64,000 bases of DNA from Aphelocoma coerulescens (GCF_041296385.1 NC_091015.1:89078004-89142003), one strand, 5' to 3'; shown: positions 13,011 through 25,641, numbered from the stretch's first letter. Notes: generated from the sequence alone by a model not told the origin. A program made the numbers and translations.

Positions 13011-16000
13011 AATTGTACCTGCAACAAGCACCAACAGAAATTGGGACAAGCACAAAATAAGGGCCAACGTGATTCAAATTGCTCCTATAAAACTGTGTCA
13101 TAGGTATTTTTCAGGTTGGCAGCTAAAATTAAAGGACTTTTGGAACTGCGTTTCCGTTAGTTATATATATTTAATGCTCTTTAAAATATCCAAGATAAGA
13201 ATCACAAGTCCAGACAGGCATACCTTGGTTCTTTTACCATAACGTGGATGTCTGGGATGTCCTTGGATTTCTCTGAATGCCTGTGTTTAGGAAACAGAAC
13301 CAAGCCCTTAATATCCTCTCTACTTTAGGAAGCCATGTGTAAAATGGAGGTGGCAAATTATTGCAGAGGCTTCTTATAAAAGATCGTGTTTCTGAACCTT
13401 TCAGGTAGTTCAGTGCTTAAGGTAACAAATAGTTATGAAGAACCTAATAATTTCTTCTGCAGTGCTTTAACACAGAGTAAAAGATCCAATAGAGAGAAAA
13501 ATAAACTATTGAAGAATTACCCATTCAACTTCTGGATCACAGGTACTGTTGTGTCATTGGCATATTCCATTGCCTCCTTGGGACTTGTGCACTTTTATTC
13601 TAAGTCCAGTTTTGCCGATTATGTTTAAGATTTCACATTTCATAGAATTTTGGTTAAGAAGGGATTTTTTCTGCCATAATCTTTTAACTTAAAAAGTAGT
13701 ATGATGGAGTTTAAATTCACTTTAAAGTGCTTCAAATCATGCATTCAAAGGGTTGTAAAATAACTTTTTTCTCACTGTTGCTAAGTGACATGAAATCAGA
13801 CTGTGATAAAGTCAGGTATTTACAACAGTTCAGGTATAATAAATTAATGAGACTCATAAAGGCTTAAGTGAAAAAAGATAAAAAGCCTACACTATGGGGC
13901 AGTTACTTGGTCCATTTTTTCTGATATAGATGAAAATTCCATGATTCATTACTTATGAACTCCAAGAACAGACTGGGTGGAAGAACTAATCTGAACAGAC
14001 ACAGATTGCTACCAGTAGTTCATCAAACAGTAGAGCAAAAGATTTTGATGTAGAAAAATAATGCTATTGTGACTAGGATTTTTTTGAGTGAGTTCTGCTT
14101 ATTTAGAAAGGGTACTTCGGCCTGGCTGGCTCCCCTGAAAATGATTTGTGCGTTCAGTTGCTTTCAGTCCCTTTCCATTTCATTGCAGTGTAGCTGGAGA
14201 CGGACCACCTGCAGAGACACTAATCCAATCTAGGCAAATGTTACAAAGCAGAGTGACAGAATCGTGGCTGAATTATGCCTTTTAAAAGACAGAGCCCTAT
14301 CAAGAGTGCTGAGAAAATTTACAAACTGAATGCAATGCACAGGCCAGAGGCAGCCAGACTAGGCAACTCAGGTTGCTGCCAGAAGTGCCTGAGGGATTAA
14401 GCTGAAAGGTGACCCCAAACTACAGTGTTAAAAAAATGAAAGAAAGATTTGGATCTTTTAAGCTCACACAGAGTATGTGTCACTGGACTGGGCTAAAAGA
14501 TTTTTTAAAATACCAAAGCAGCCTGATTAAACAAAAGCCCCAAAGTGTGAGTACACTTATTTAGAGAAAGAAATGTTTGTACAGAGCAGAAGATGCAGGA
14601 GGTAGATCAGCAAACTGGGCCAGAGAGTGAGCCAGGCTATTTAACTGCAGTTTACACTTACTTTTCCTATTGAAGTCTGTTGACATGGGGATAAAACAAC
14701 AAGGAAAAATGCTGTCTTTTTGGAGGGGAGAGGGAAACCCCACAGTATTGTACTTATCCACATTCATTTCCACAACCGTAGAAAATGCTGTAAAAATGAC
14801 AGAAGACAAGTTAAATACATAAAGGGAGAGATAACATGATTCACATTCTGCAAGCAAAAACTTCAGCAGTTCCACAAGAGTTTGAGAATTCAGATCTATT
14901 AGGCTATGATGTTCAATGCAATAACAAGAAACACAGATTCTCAAGGTAGAATTCATGAGAGGGATTTTACATCTGCTGCCAAAGGATCCCTGAAAAAGGC
15001 ATTTTCACAAAAACACATCAGAGTGCCCACTTGGTTGATTAAAAGAAAAAGGAACTGTTCAGGTTTTCAAGATGCCTGTTTGTGATGTAATCCTGCACAA
15101 TGAATCAAATTTGCTAGTGAATCCTTCTCAGGAGGTTAGTTACAAATTGTGACTATTAACTAGAAGAGAAAGACATCACCACGCTGGTATCTGAGCAACC
15201 AGCAGAAAAAATAAATAATTAAAAGGAGATACTTGGAAGCAGTTGCATATAATAAAACCAAGTTCAATCAAAACACAACTTCAGTGAGGGTTCTCAGTGC
15301 AACAATTCTAGATGCATTAGAGCCTAAGTACTCTGGTTCTATCTTAATATGTCCAGTTGTACTGTGCTACTGCGCTGAAAGTGAGTCCTGCTGTTATATC
15401 CAAATAAGCAAATAGGGCCTCACAAAGTAATTCAGTGATGGTTAAAAGCTATGAAAGTGTCTGCTGTATGTCCTCAGATAACCTTTACTAGCTTGACAAA
15501 AAGACCTTGCAGCTCATCCTAAAGCGTTGTCTCTGCTTGACAGAATATAAAACAGATTTGGAAACACCGATTACTGACTGGTTGCTTGATTGCAATTAGA
15601 TAATGCAAAATTATTCTGCTGAAGCAAACAACTTGAAAAACAGCACTTATATGCAGGCAACATAGCCCTTCAGTCTCATCCTGTTCCCCAGGAGGAAGTG
15701 CAGGACATGTGGACATGGGAAGGGCCAAAGCAAGTCTTCTAGATCCAGGCCTGAACTAGGACAGGCTGAGGGCTGCAGCTCAGTCCAAAGGTGAGGAGAT
15801 CCTGGCAAGGGAGATGGACAACACAGGATAGCTGCTAGGAACAGCCTTTCAGTGGTCAAGTCAGAAACATCACATGACTCCTACAGGCAGCTTAACCAGA
15901 CAAGACTGGATATGTTCTGGAAAAGACCTGACCATGACTTTTGTAGAAATGTCTGACAAATGAGAAATGCTGCTTTTGTTTTCCTATTTCAAAACAGTCA

Positions 16001-19000
16001 GCACTGTGCTTGTGTTAGCAAAGATCATTTCACAACTTCTTTCACAAGCCCTTTTTTTCCCTACTAGTCTTCAGTGTCCCTGCTGTCAGCTGTAAGTTCT
16101 TCATGACAGGGGCTGGGTTTGTTTGTGCACGTGCTGATTGACTGAGGTCCCCGCATGTTCATGAAAAGATGAAAAAATACATTAACTGCAGGAACCCCTT
16201 ACTAATACCTTGGATTTAATTTTTACTCTTAACATACAAAGTAAGCTTACTCTTCATATTAATTGGTTTTAAATGGAAGAAATGATGGAGAAAAAAAAGT
16301 TGCTCTGGTTGTAATGAAGAAAAGGTGTATGAAGGTGAATGACAGTCTCCAAGTGTTGGCAGGCACAATGAAGGCAAAAATTTAGAAGTTACTAAAAAAA
16401 TTTCCTATGGCTTCATTAAGTTGATTTGATGCAGACGACACTGAAAAAAATGCTATTTTATTGCATTTTTCTAGTCTTTTGAATATCTCCCTGAATAACT
16501 ATCCTTCGTTCTTTTATTTGTAGAAGAAAAATCAGAGAGAAAAAAGAAAAAAAGGAAAAGTGTCTCAAATGTCAGGATATAAAGCTGAATGATCATTTTT
16601 GCATTGGTCAGTGGATTTAATTGGAGATAGTTCATCCAGAGTCTTTAGGTGAACATTTTTAAGCTCTTTTTTTCCTAAAGAATTATGTTATTAGTCCTGC
16701 TCACTAAATTTTGTAGACTCATCCCAGAAATGTTCAGGAATTAATTTTCAGATGTCATGGTCCCACTTTTTTCTTAAAACCTTGTATACAAAAGCACCAA
16801 TTTACCAGTGTGATTATGGACTTAGAAGCAGAAGCAACAGTAGAGCTTCCTCTTCTTGCTTTAAAGGATGGAATTTTGATTTCTTCAGCGTATACGGCCA
16901 TTTTCTATTAAATGCATGGTTATTTTCTTATGCATAACATAATTTCAGGAAACTGCAAGGATTTCAAACCAAATATTTTTAAGCTGGGCCTGTTTGTGCA
17001 GTTCTTTAAACTGCAATCTCTTCTTTCATATTCTGACAACCAGTGTTTTACAGGAGTTTGTGTTCACTCAACATTGTTAAACCAACATGGTGCAAGAAAC
17101 TAGGTAAATTAAGCCTATGCTGTGCTATATTCCTTTAGTATTGTGTCTCTATTCAATCCAATTTAATATCCTGTTTGAATGTTGTTATTTGTATCTTGTT
17201 CCAGCTATTATCTTGAGATGCCAATAAACCAGTGATCAGCTGATCTATAATTGCTCTATCCATCCTATGCCACTGAAAAATTATGTAACTTCAAAGTGAA
17301 ACTCTTCCAAATGTTACAATCAAACAAAAAGAAAAGAATATACAATTAAAACTGAAATGTTCTGCTGAGACCAGACTGAAGCATTTCAGGTTTATGCATC
17401 CACTGTTGTGTTTTGGCTGTGCTGAGATTTTAAAATCTGATGAGATGAAGCAAGAACAGAACAGCATTGCCACAAATAAAATTATATTTTTTTGCTGTGA
17501 AACTAAACCATGTCAAACATGGCCTGCCAGCCTGTCTATCACCGACACTGTTTAAATAATCTTGTTCTGAGCCCAGTATCCTCCACTGCCACACCATGAC
17601 TCAGTATTTTCATTTAATCTGATTTCACGCTCCGACAGACTTTGCCATGTTTCCATATATTCAAATCCACCTGAAAATACCCACTTCCTGCAAGAATTCT
17701 CAATAGCATGCAGAAAACACAGGAGACAAATATAAAATTCCTTACTGATGTGTGTGCCACTAGTGTTTTATCACAAAGCAAACTCCTTTCCCTGTGGCTC
17801 TAACAATCAACAATGTAAGCATTTTGCTTTTTGAAGCTGAGGTGTTTCTGAATATGCACAGTCTGCTCATTTAAAGAGGGACATGACTGTTTTGGCTGAT
17901 TCACTCAATTGTTGGATTGTGCACCCCTTAGGATCACACAGTGGTGAGTCAGTCATTTGTAAACAGGAGAGAAAAAACCCAAATGAATAGAAAGAACCAC
18001 AGTCTTCATTCTTGTGATCAAAGGCCTCAAAGAAACCATGCAAAAGGAGCATAATTATTTATTGAACAAAACCTATAACATGATCTTTCCTATACAACCT
18101 CGGCAGTGCCTGCAGCTGGCCTTACCCACTATTGAACTAAGAAATCATTTGCACCTCACAAAAAGACAACACACACTTTGGATCCTCCCTTTGGGAAAAG
18201 AAGCTGAACTATATATTCATTTTCTTCTGAGGCACTACATCATGGGCATTTATTTTCAAAACCAGAGACATGATTTTAGGTGCATTTCACGTGAAAAAAT
18301 AATGTGTTGTGTTTGCACGCCTGAGCACTGAAACAGCACAGGACAACTTAGAGATTTACATGCTTATTACAAGCAGAATCAGGCTGAAGGGGCTTTAAAA
18401 AATAGCATTGCTAAGAAAGGATTTTTGCAAACACAAAGCTAATGAGACTAATTGGTATTATGTCAGATGTATAATGTTTCAGTATATTGTTTTTTGGCAG
18501 TGGTAGTTTGGTTTTCCTGGGCTCAGAGCCCAGTTTCTGTTTAATTTTCTGTAAGGTTTCATAGCAGCCTAGACATACAGAGCTGGCTTGCTTGCAAATA
18601 ACCATGTATCTCAGTGTACATATTGATTAGAATTTAAACACACCCAGCAGACAGTTGGACAGACCTGCTTATGGCATTCTTACCAGAAAATTCTCTTCTT
18701 CAAACTAAAGAAAATTTTTCCTAGGAAAGAAATTATAAGGTTCACCAAAAAGAAGTTAGATGGAATTAAAAATTAAAATGTTTATTTCACATATTAAAAA
18801 CACATTGACACATCATTACGACTTTGAGCCTAAATCCTGTCTCAGTTCTGAACAACTTTCTACGCCTGGAGTGACCTTGAAGTTTTATTAGGTCTCAAGC
18901 AAGATATTAAACTCAATAGAAGAATTTTTTTCCAGGGTGCCAGCAGTCTTCTAGGTCTGCACTCTCCCACACATCTTGTTTGAGGCGAAGGCTCTTGGAA

Positions 19001-19890
19001 GAGGAGTTTCCTGAGGCACTGCATTTCCCAGAGAGTTCAATTCAACTCAGAGAGGTATTAGCTCAGATCCAAACAGACTTTACTGGCTTTTATCCACTGT
19101 TACTCCTAAGCAAATGAGCCTTATGAAGATAATAAGATCTCTGCAGAAAAGTTGAACTTCCTGTGGAGTCAGCCCTAGGGTCAGCTCCCGCTGCCCTCCA
19201 CACTTTCATTGTCACTTTGTTTGGCACAAGCCCAACTGCTCTCTGCATCTGCACAGCGCTACAAATCTGTAGGTGTGTATTTATCTACAGCTCTGTGTGT
19301 AGCTCAAGACAGCGAAAATGAAAGGTCTACACCCAGTTCTACTCCTCCTTGAAAATTTTGCCTATTATTTATATTAAAAGGTGAATATATCCCTCAATAG
19401 TGCATTTATATATACACACATATTCATCTTGTTCTAGAAGTTCATTGATTCACAACAGGCTAAACTGTGCAATTAAAAGTTAGGTGAGGGATGAAAAATA
19501 ACAAAGCCAGATATTTGAATATCTGTTTACAGTAGCTGTATAGGTCTCACGCTTGCTTCCTGTGAAAGGTATCTTTTCAAAATTTGCTTTCCAGAAAATG
19601 TTAATGGAATGGCATATCTCCTATACTTCACAGCAAGAAATATATATAACCTTTTGCAAGCAATATTTCTATATGTGTTCAGTCACAGAGTGCACTTTGA
19701 CAAGTGCAAGAAAGTAATGCAATTCCCAGTTACAAAACATGAAGATAAAATACAAAGTTACAATTATGACATGGATGAAATGAAAGACTTTTTAATCTGC
19801 TAAGACTGTTTACAGAAGAGGGGAAAAGATGTTATATATAAATGTATTTAAACTGTTATGATCCAACTCACTCTAAATCATTTTGAATGT
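13010..19890. other. Noncoding stretch, nothing recognised
   Basis: AT-rich unique sequence. The longest frame (14561-14956, minus, 131 codons) has a Cys- and Ser-scattered composition with no domain or motif that I recognise, and it lies within the chance range for a window this size. No tRNA, small-RNA or repeat signature is evident. Confidence 0.6.
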
Positions 19891-19891
19891 A

Positions 19892-20420
19892 TGCTCTTGT
19901 GAGACCCCACCTGTAGTACTGCATCCATGGCTGGGGTCTTCAGCACAAGAAAGGCATGGACCTGTTGGAGTGAGGCCAGAAGAAGGCCATAGAGATGATT
20001 AGATGGATGGACCACCTCCACTACAAATACAGGCTGAGAGACTTGCAGTTGTTCAGCCTGGAGAAGAGAAGGCTCTGGAGGGCACTTTACAGCAGCCCTT
20101 CAGTGCTTGAAGGGAGCTTATAAAAGAAGAGGGAGAATGACAATTTACATGGGCAGATAGTGATAGGACAAGGGGTAAAAATTTTAAACTAAAAGAAGAG
20201 AGATTTAGATTAGATGTTAGGACAAAATTCTTCATTGTGAGGACGGTGGGGCAGTGGAACAAGCTGCCCAGAGAAATCGTAGATGCACCATCCCTGGAAG
20301 TGTTCAAGGCCAGGTCGGATGGGGCCCTGAGCAACCTTATCTAGTGAGTGCAATCCTGGATCATGATCTTCAGATGATCTTCAAGGTCCCTTCCAACCCA
20401 AGCCCTTCAATGATTTAGAT
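19892..20420 (+). mobile_element. CR1 LINE retrotransposon, 5'-truncated 3' end
   Basis: About 530 bp closely follow the well-known 3' end of avian CR1 (chicken repeat 1) non-LTR retrotransposons. Visible landmarks in order are a GAGRCC-CACCTG-AGTACTG block at the left edge, the CAGCCTGGAGAAGAGAAGGC block near 20057, the TTCTTCATTGTGAGG block near 20229, the GCAGTGGAACAAGCTGCCCA block near 20250, and CCCTGGAAGTGTTCAAGG near 20291. It ends in GGTCCCTTCCAACCCA followed by a degenerate copy of the short terminal repeat (TTCAATGATTTAGAT). CR1 copies move by target-primed reverse transcription and are usually 5'-truncated, as here. The reverse transcriptase coding region is missing apart from its decayed end, so this copy cannot move. 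Only the first part of the tail remains and no target-site duplication is expected. The element is on the plus strand. Subfamily is not resolved by eye. Confidence 0.93.
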
Positions 20421-21180
20421 GGCTGTAACTTTGGTCACATTAAAATTATTTATTTGTCTCTTCCTTTCCCCTTTGCCCACCATGTCTGCTTATTTGTTTA
20501 TGATCCCTCAATGACTGCTTAGAGTAGAATTCATTTGAATCAGGCATCACCACTTTTTACACTGAGTCTCTTTTATAAGGGTTTTCTGTTTGGTTTGGCC
20601 GGTATTGGCCACTATAATCAAACACATAATCCACTTTATTATGCACAAGTATCTTTGTTACAGCTGTTTAGACCATCCTGACTTCTGATTTCCCTTTTCT
20701 ATTAATGGAAGTTGCAACAATTGTATATGATAATAACGGAGTAGTGTGGTGAAAATGAAGGAGGAAAAAGACCCATTCATTTTTTTCTTGCCCAGAGAGA
20801 CTTCTAGGACAATTAATAGTGTCTAACAACACTGATCTCTCCTCTGCACTAGCTTTCATCACACAAAATCACCTTTAAGTCACACAGCAGAGAAAACCCT
20901 TAAATTAAAACAGTTGAGTATCGGTATCTTTTGATTTGAAATGTCTACAGTTAAGATCTTGCCTATTTGTGTGGCAGTCAGAGATAATTATCCTAGAGTT
21001 GCAGTCTGATACAGAGTCTCTGTCTTCATCTTGCAATATTGGACTTTTTTTAAAAAAAAAAGAAGCTGGAACATTTGAATAAGGTCTTCAGACCTCATCT
21101 TCCATATTTCTGCAAGGCTATCATAAAATACAGTAAAATATGTTTTTTATAATATTATTATATAAAAATTATTACATATA

Positions 21181-21200
21181 AAGTATATTAAAATATACTT
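21181..21200. repeat. 20-bp AT palindrome
   Basis: AAGTATATT and AATATACTT flank a central AA, giving a 9-bp stem within an A/T-only block. It may simply reflect composition. Confidence 0.7.
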
Positions 21201-21457
21201 CTATTAAATCACATTAAAACTTTTCTAATAGACCCAAGGGATTGTTTCTTGCTTGAATATCAATGTAGGATGTCTTTTCCGATGATGTGATTTCATTCTA
21301 AAATTATACATGAGAGAGATATTATTTGCTGAAGATTTTGGCATAGATTGTATCAGAGAAAGACAGAATGGCTTCAATGGGTTCATGACACCCAAAACAA
21401 CGGTAGGCAGATAAAAATAAAAGCAGTGAAGGATAAAAAATATTGGGTCAGTAGAAA

Positions 21458-21462
21458 CCAAG
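21458..21462. repeat. Target-site duplication, left copy (CCAAG)
   Basis: The five bases CCAAG directly before the LTR start recur exactly at 22034-22038, directly after its end. This is the footprint of retroviral integration and fixes both LTR edges. Confidence 0.9.
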
Positions 21463-21546
21463 TGTCCTGGGTTGCAGTGCATTCTATCACCATCCTCATG
21501 AGCTGTGGAAATCAGGTGGGGCAGTGTTTCCTTGCCTCCTCCCCCC

Positions 21547-21665
21547 AGACTATCTTGCTGTTAATGGCCCATCATTGTCCTGCTGCATGACTCAGAGATA
21601 ACTCCCTCCAGACTATCTTCTGTTAACGAGCCTAATCAACACTTGGCCTCATGACTCATTACCCT
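21547..21665 (+). repeat. Imperfect duplication in LTR U3, each copy with AP-1
   Basis: Copy A starts with AGACTATCTT at 21547 and copy B starts with the same word at 21610. After each comes CTGTTAA, a CC-containing middle, then ATGACTCA. The period is 63-64 bp, with one extra G in copy A. Repeated U3 blocks with transcription-factor sites are a classic form of retroviral enhancer. Here activity is inferred from sequence only. Confidence 0.7.
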
Positions 21666-22008
21666 ATTGTGAGGTGCTCCACCCAGAGGGAGGAACCAAG
21701 CATCCCATCGTGGATATAATCTGAGACTCTGAACACCAGAGACAACCTTCCCACTGGATTTCCAGAGGACAGGAGCTACAGAGCCACCACTGGACCTTCT
21801 GAGGAAGAGCAGACCCTTTTTTCTACAGGATCAGCACTTCAGAGGACTGCAGCCACCATTCTACCAGACTGCTACCACCACCCTGACTAACAGGGTGTCT
21901 GGTTATATCCTGACTCTGTCAGTTTAACCCAGTGTTATCCGCCTTTATTTTTTCTTCCCCCCTCCTTTTATTTCCCTATTAAATTTTTATTCTGACTTGG
22001 TGTCTCCC

Positions 22009-22030
22009 ACTAGTTTGTTTTCAAACTAGT
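22009..22030. repeat. 9-bp perfect hairpin at the 3' end of the LTR
   Basis: ACTAGTTTG (22009-22017), loop TTTT, then CAAACTAGT (22022-22030), three bases from the LTR end. Confidence 0.9.
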
Positions 22031-22033
22031 ACA

Positions 22034-22038
22034 CCAAG
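22034..22038. repeat. Target-site duplication, right copy (CCAAG)
   Basis: Exact match to 21458-21462. Confidence 0.9.
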
Positions 22039-23555
22039 GGCCATTAAGCACATCATTCCCCGTATAATGTACAGTCATCCAGACAAATTTACCATTACAA
22101 TTAGTTCTAATTGTCTCCATTGTTGACAGCCTTGGTAAAGAAACCAGAGAATTAATTACAAGTTGAGCACACCACAGGTTACTGTAGACCCACACAGGAA
22201 AAAACCTTACTTTGATGTATTTTCCTTGCTGATGTGTTCCTGTAGTGATTCTATTGAGTAGACTTCTATTTCTATTGCACATTCACCAATCAATTAAAAT
22301 TCGATTAAAAATAAAAATAGAGCTTCAAAAGCTCAACATCTCACTAGCTTAAGGGCTTTTGGGGTTTTTTTCCCCCTTCTCATTTCAAACTCTTAGATAA
22401 ATTCAATTGGTAAAATCCCAGGGGCAGAAGGAATAAGAAAGTATGTTATTTTTGTCAAAATGTATGTACTCTAAAATCAAACTTCACAGACTGCTTAACC
22501 TGATAGGCAGGTGAAAAAGTTAGTCCAGTTTTTAATCACTATCTCCATGCTTTTTCCTTGACCAGCTCCACTGAAAAAAAAGAACTAGAAACTTAAAGTA
22601 TTATGAAGATACACATTAGCAAACATAAAAGAATTGGGTCCTTTATTAGGCACTTTCTGAATTCATGACTCACAGAGATTTTAGGGGTGGATTGTTTCTG
22701 CTCTGTGGAGCTTTTATTTGATTTTGTGCCTTCTAACATTAGGGAAAACCTAAAATGGGAAATATCTGCTATTAAATATAATGAAAACCTTAGGTCTTGA
22801 CTTTAAATTGATTACCTCATCCTATATTCTGTGCACTTCATTTTTATCCTGTTTGGTATAAAGACATGTTTCACTTAAAGAAATGTCCTGTTACTCAGAG
22901 TTTAATAGTGATTTGGGGCATCGTGGTGACTTTTAAATTCTGTAACAATATATAGGTCCTATCCCTTCTTACACCATCGCAAATTAAAATCCCAGTGATG
23001 CTGTCATAATTGTGTGATCACAACCTCAAGTAAAGCAAATCAGTTCTTTTTTTCTTACTTGTTCAGCTTGATTATTGATTTCACACCTCTGACATACCTA
23101 ATACCAGCAAAAACAGTGGCTGCTTCTTATGACACAATGCAGCACATGGAAAGGAATTCATTTAGTGTAGTAACTTAATTTTTGAACCATACACAGTAGC
23201 CTTGATGATACAAATAGCAGTTCCCAAAGCCCATAGACACAGTAGAATCACAGAAAGTTTATTTTTCCTTCTCTATTTATGTCCTTTATTTAGAGTCTAT
23301 TAACATAACTTGGTTAAACTACGTGGAGTGTTGTTAATATAAATTATTTTAGCGATGACTCAGAGGGAGACACAGCACCTTTACATAGATAATACAAATC
23401 CGAATACGTGCTGCACTGACAGAAAGCAACACTCCCAATTTGACTGTATTTCATTCTTTCACATCTGATAGTGGTTCCAGCAGGTACACCCAAGGCTGCA
23501 AACACCATGGAGAAATATATCTGAGGGATGTTTCCAACAATAATCTAATTTTCAG
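22039..23555. other. AT-rich noncoding stretch
   Basis: Unique AT-rich sequence with no repeat or exon that I can recognise. Confidence 0.6.
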
Positions 23556-23865
23556 AGAACAGAGATGGAGTCAGGGCTGGAACAGAGGTTCAAAGTCCAT
23601 CTGAGAAAGAGGACGGGAAACAGGGAAGGAGACAGAGCTGCCTACAGGGTGTTCCCACATCCATCCAGCAAATCCATTCCATTAGCCAGGACAGCAGGGG
23701 AGAGAACCAGGACCACAACCATGATGGGACCCAGATGCACTTAAAGCCGTCCTGGGTCAAGGATTCATGGTCCCAGGCTGGGCTGAAATGAGCAGCCTGG
23801 AAGGAAGACCCAGGAGTGGCTAGCCAGGGTCAGAGCTGGTCAGAGGTCACATTGTTTCAGTGGCT
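23556..23865. other. GC- and purine-richer block, possible decayed repeat
   Basis: About 300 bp of G- and A-rich sequence, set sharply in AT-rich DNA, with repeated CCAGG, GGGAGA and AACCAGG words. It resembles the 12380-12680 block in word content. There are no LTR ends and no CR1 tail, so its class is unresolved. Confidence 0.35.
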
Positions 23866-24680
23866 TAGTGCAAATGATTCTGGAAGATAAATTACTGATG
23901 TAACAGAGAATGTTTTCCATTTTATTAAGAGTAATAATTAGTTCTCAGCCAGGATGCCCTACAACTTCTCTGCTCTTCATAAAATATCTATTACCTGGTA
24001 AACATCCATTCTCAAAAATTCATTATTTATTTACAATATCATATTTTAATGAATTACATTATTTTTCATTTTTAAAATGGTATATCTTTTAGACATAGTA
24101 TCCATGAAGAAAACAACATTCACAATAAGTAATAAAATTGTGTTGCCTTTGTAAAAGATTTGAGGCCAGCCTGTCTCACAGTCTGATACTGATATCCAGA
24201 AGAAAGGAGAGTCAACTTCTGGTGCAGTTTACCACAAGGTGCCATTGTATGACATGTGACAACTACAGGGTGCAGCATCTTTTCAAGCAGAACTGTTGGC
24301 TTTATTTTTTAGTCAATAAACTGCTACAGTGGCATTAACTCAGTTTTATTGGTGGTGGATTTGTTCTCACCTTACAAAGCAATTACACCTGGACTAAAGC
24401 CTTTGGGAAGTCAACATTACTGACTTTCGTCTGCAGCATCAGTCCTGAGACAGTAAACCACATTTCCAGAGCTGTGAATAGGGCATCTTCCTCCAGAGCT
24501 AAATTTACAGAACAAGAGCAAATTGAAATAAAATATGTACTCAATACGTCCTGCAAATATAATTCAGCTCCATGTAATATTTATAGAAGGTCTCTAGTTT
24601 TACTGGTATTGAAGAGCCTTTGGTGGTTGGGCTGTGCCACATGTGTAATGAGTAAGGATGACTGAAACAAAGCATAGACA

Positions 24681-24685
24681 TCAAC
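24681..24685. repeat. Target-site duplication, left (TCAAC)
   Basis: Matches 25642-25646 exactly and abuts the TG start of the LTR. Confidence 0.8.
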
Positions 24686-25641
24686 TGTCAGAGACTGAAA
24701 TATTATCGTTTATGGCTTAAACATTTTCTTAAAGGACTTTTAAAACTGTATTACAAAAGCTGCAGAGAAGACTACCACACCCTGAATGGAGCCCTGACTG
24801 AGGCCTGACACTGCTCGCTGATGAAGATAAGATAAAGCAACAACTCAGTGCTGGGGACATTCACAAAGCACAGGTTTAACACCTCCAAGGTGGAGACCAC
24901 AGCCCCAGGGCTATCAGCTGCCAGGCTTGCAGAGACCCCCTGCACCAAAGGGTGGGGAGACGAGAGGCTTTGGGTATCTGGGAAAAGCCTGTGGTCAGAG
25001 GTGCAGTGACTGCCCATCCTCCACTGTGCAGAGGAGCCCAGCTGAGGGGTCCTCACCAGGGGGGAGGAAGCTTATCCACAGCAGAAGGGGGTGACATGGC
25101 CCATCAAAGGGGCCCCCCGCCAAGGGGCCCCCAGACCCTGCACCAGAGCACCAGAGATGATGCAACACACCCTCAGTGTTGCAAGGGACAGTGTGTCAAG
25201 CTGGCTCCTGCAAGGGAGACACGTGGACGTTTCCACCTGGCCCAAAGTGTATATTAATCCACGGGATTCTGTACTCTTTGGCACATGGCAGCGTGGCCAC
25301 GGCAGCGACGGGGGACCCTCACCACCAGAAGACCAGATGGAGGGGAGCAATGAGATGTCATCGGGACCCTCGGATGGGTGCAAACCCCTGTCACCTCTCC
25401 CTGTTCCCCCACCCCCCACGCACACTACTTTCTCTATTTCTTTCTTTTTTTTCTTTTCTCTTTCCTTCTCTTTGCCTCTTTTATTATTAAATAAAATACA
25501 TCCATTTTTTGGCAACAACACCTAACCTCGCTTGGTTTTAATCTCATTTCTGGGAATATTTTGAACCTTCTAAGTTCTTTCCGGTTTATGCTCAGAGACT
25601 TAGCTTTCTTTGCTTTTTTGATTTTAAACCGGATCGTAACA
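24686..25641 (+). mobile_element. Solo LTR, family A copy 1 (956 bp)
   Basis: The element begins TGTCAGAGACTG and ends GGATCGTAACA, with TCAAC directly before it (24681-24685) and again directly after it (25642-25646). TG...CA ends plus a 5-bp duplication identify an LTR. The plus orientation is preferred because a TATATTAA box (25250-25257) precedes an AATAAA signal (25490-25495) at a spacing suitable for R. This is moderate evidence, since an AATAAA also reads on the other strand. A pyrimidine-rich tract (about 25430-25485) precedes the signal. The same family recurs at 42424-43443. Shared landmarks include GCTGATGA/TTAGATAAAG-like words, the CAGGYTTGCA block (24922 and 42682), CCCATCCTC (25014 and 42769), GGGAYTCTGT, GGGACCYTCACCACC, and the terminal TAAAMYGGATCRTAACA. 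No internal gene is present, so it is a solo LTR. Overlapping frames of about 100-150 codons at 24772-25690 are fortuitous. Confidence 0.85.

Larger units (their letters stand above)
20421..21462. other. AT-rich spacer between repeats
   Basis: Unique AT-rich DNA between the CR1 end and the next LTR. It contains an extremely AT-rich block at about 21120-21210 with a near-perfect palindrome at 21181-21200. No gene is seen. Confidence 0.6.
21463..22033 (+). mobile_element. Solo LTR of an endogenous retrovirus, ERVL-like
   Basis: A 571-bp LTR begins TGTCCTGG and ends AGTACA, so it has the canonical TG...CA ends, and exact CCAAG duplications flank it. A 5-bp duplication is typical of ERVL-type (class III) elements. 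In the plus orientation there is a TATAAT box at 21715-21720 and an ATTAAA polyadenylation signal at 21978-21983, followed by a GT-rich stretch. These place U3, R and U5 in order. U3 holds two similar blocks of about 63 bp, each starting AGACTATCTT and each ending in a perfect AP-1 site TGACTCA (21588-21594 and 21652-21658). The last 25 bases form a strong hairpin. No internal retroviral gene or second LTR adjoins it, so it is the solo remnant left by LTR-LTR recombination. Family name is not assigned. Confidence 0.92.

Noticed and set aside
25072..25525. 144-149-codon frames on both strands
   Set aside because: They lie inside a solo LTR and owe their length to GC-rich stop-poor sequence and a pyrimidine tract.
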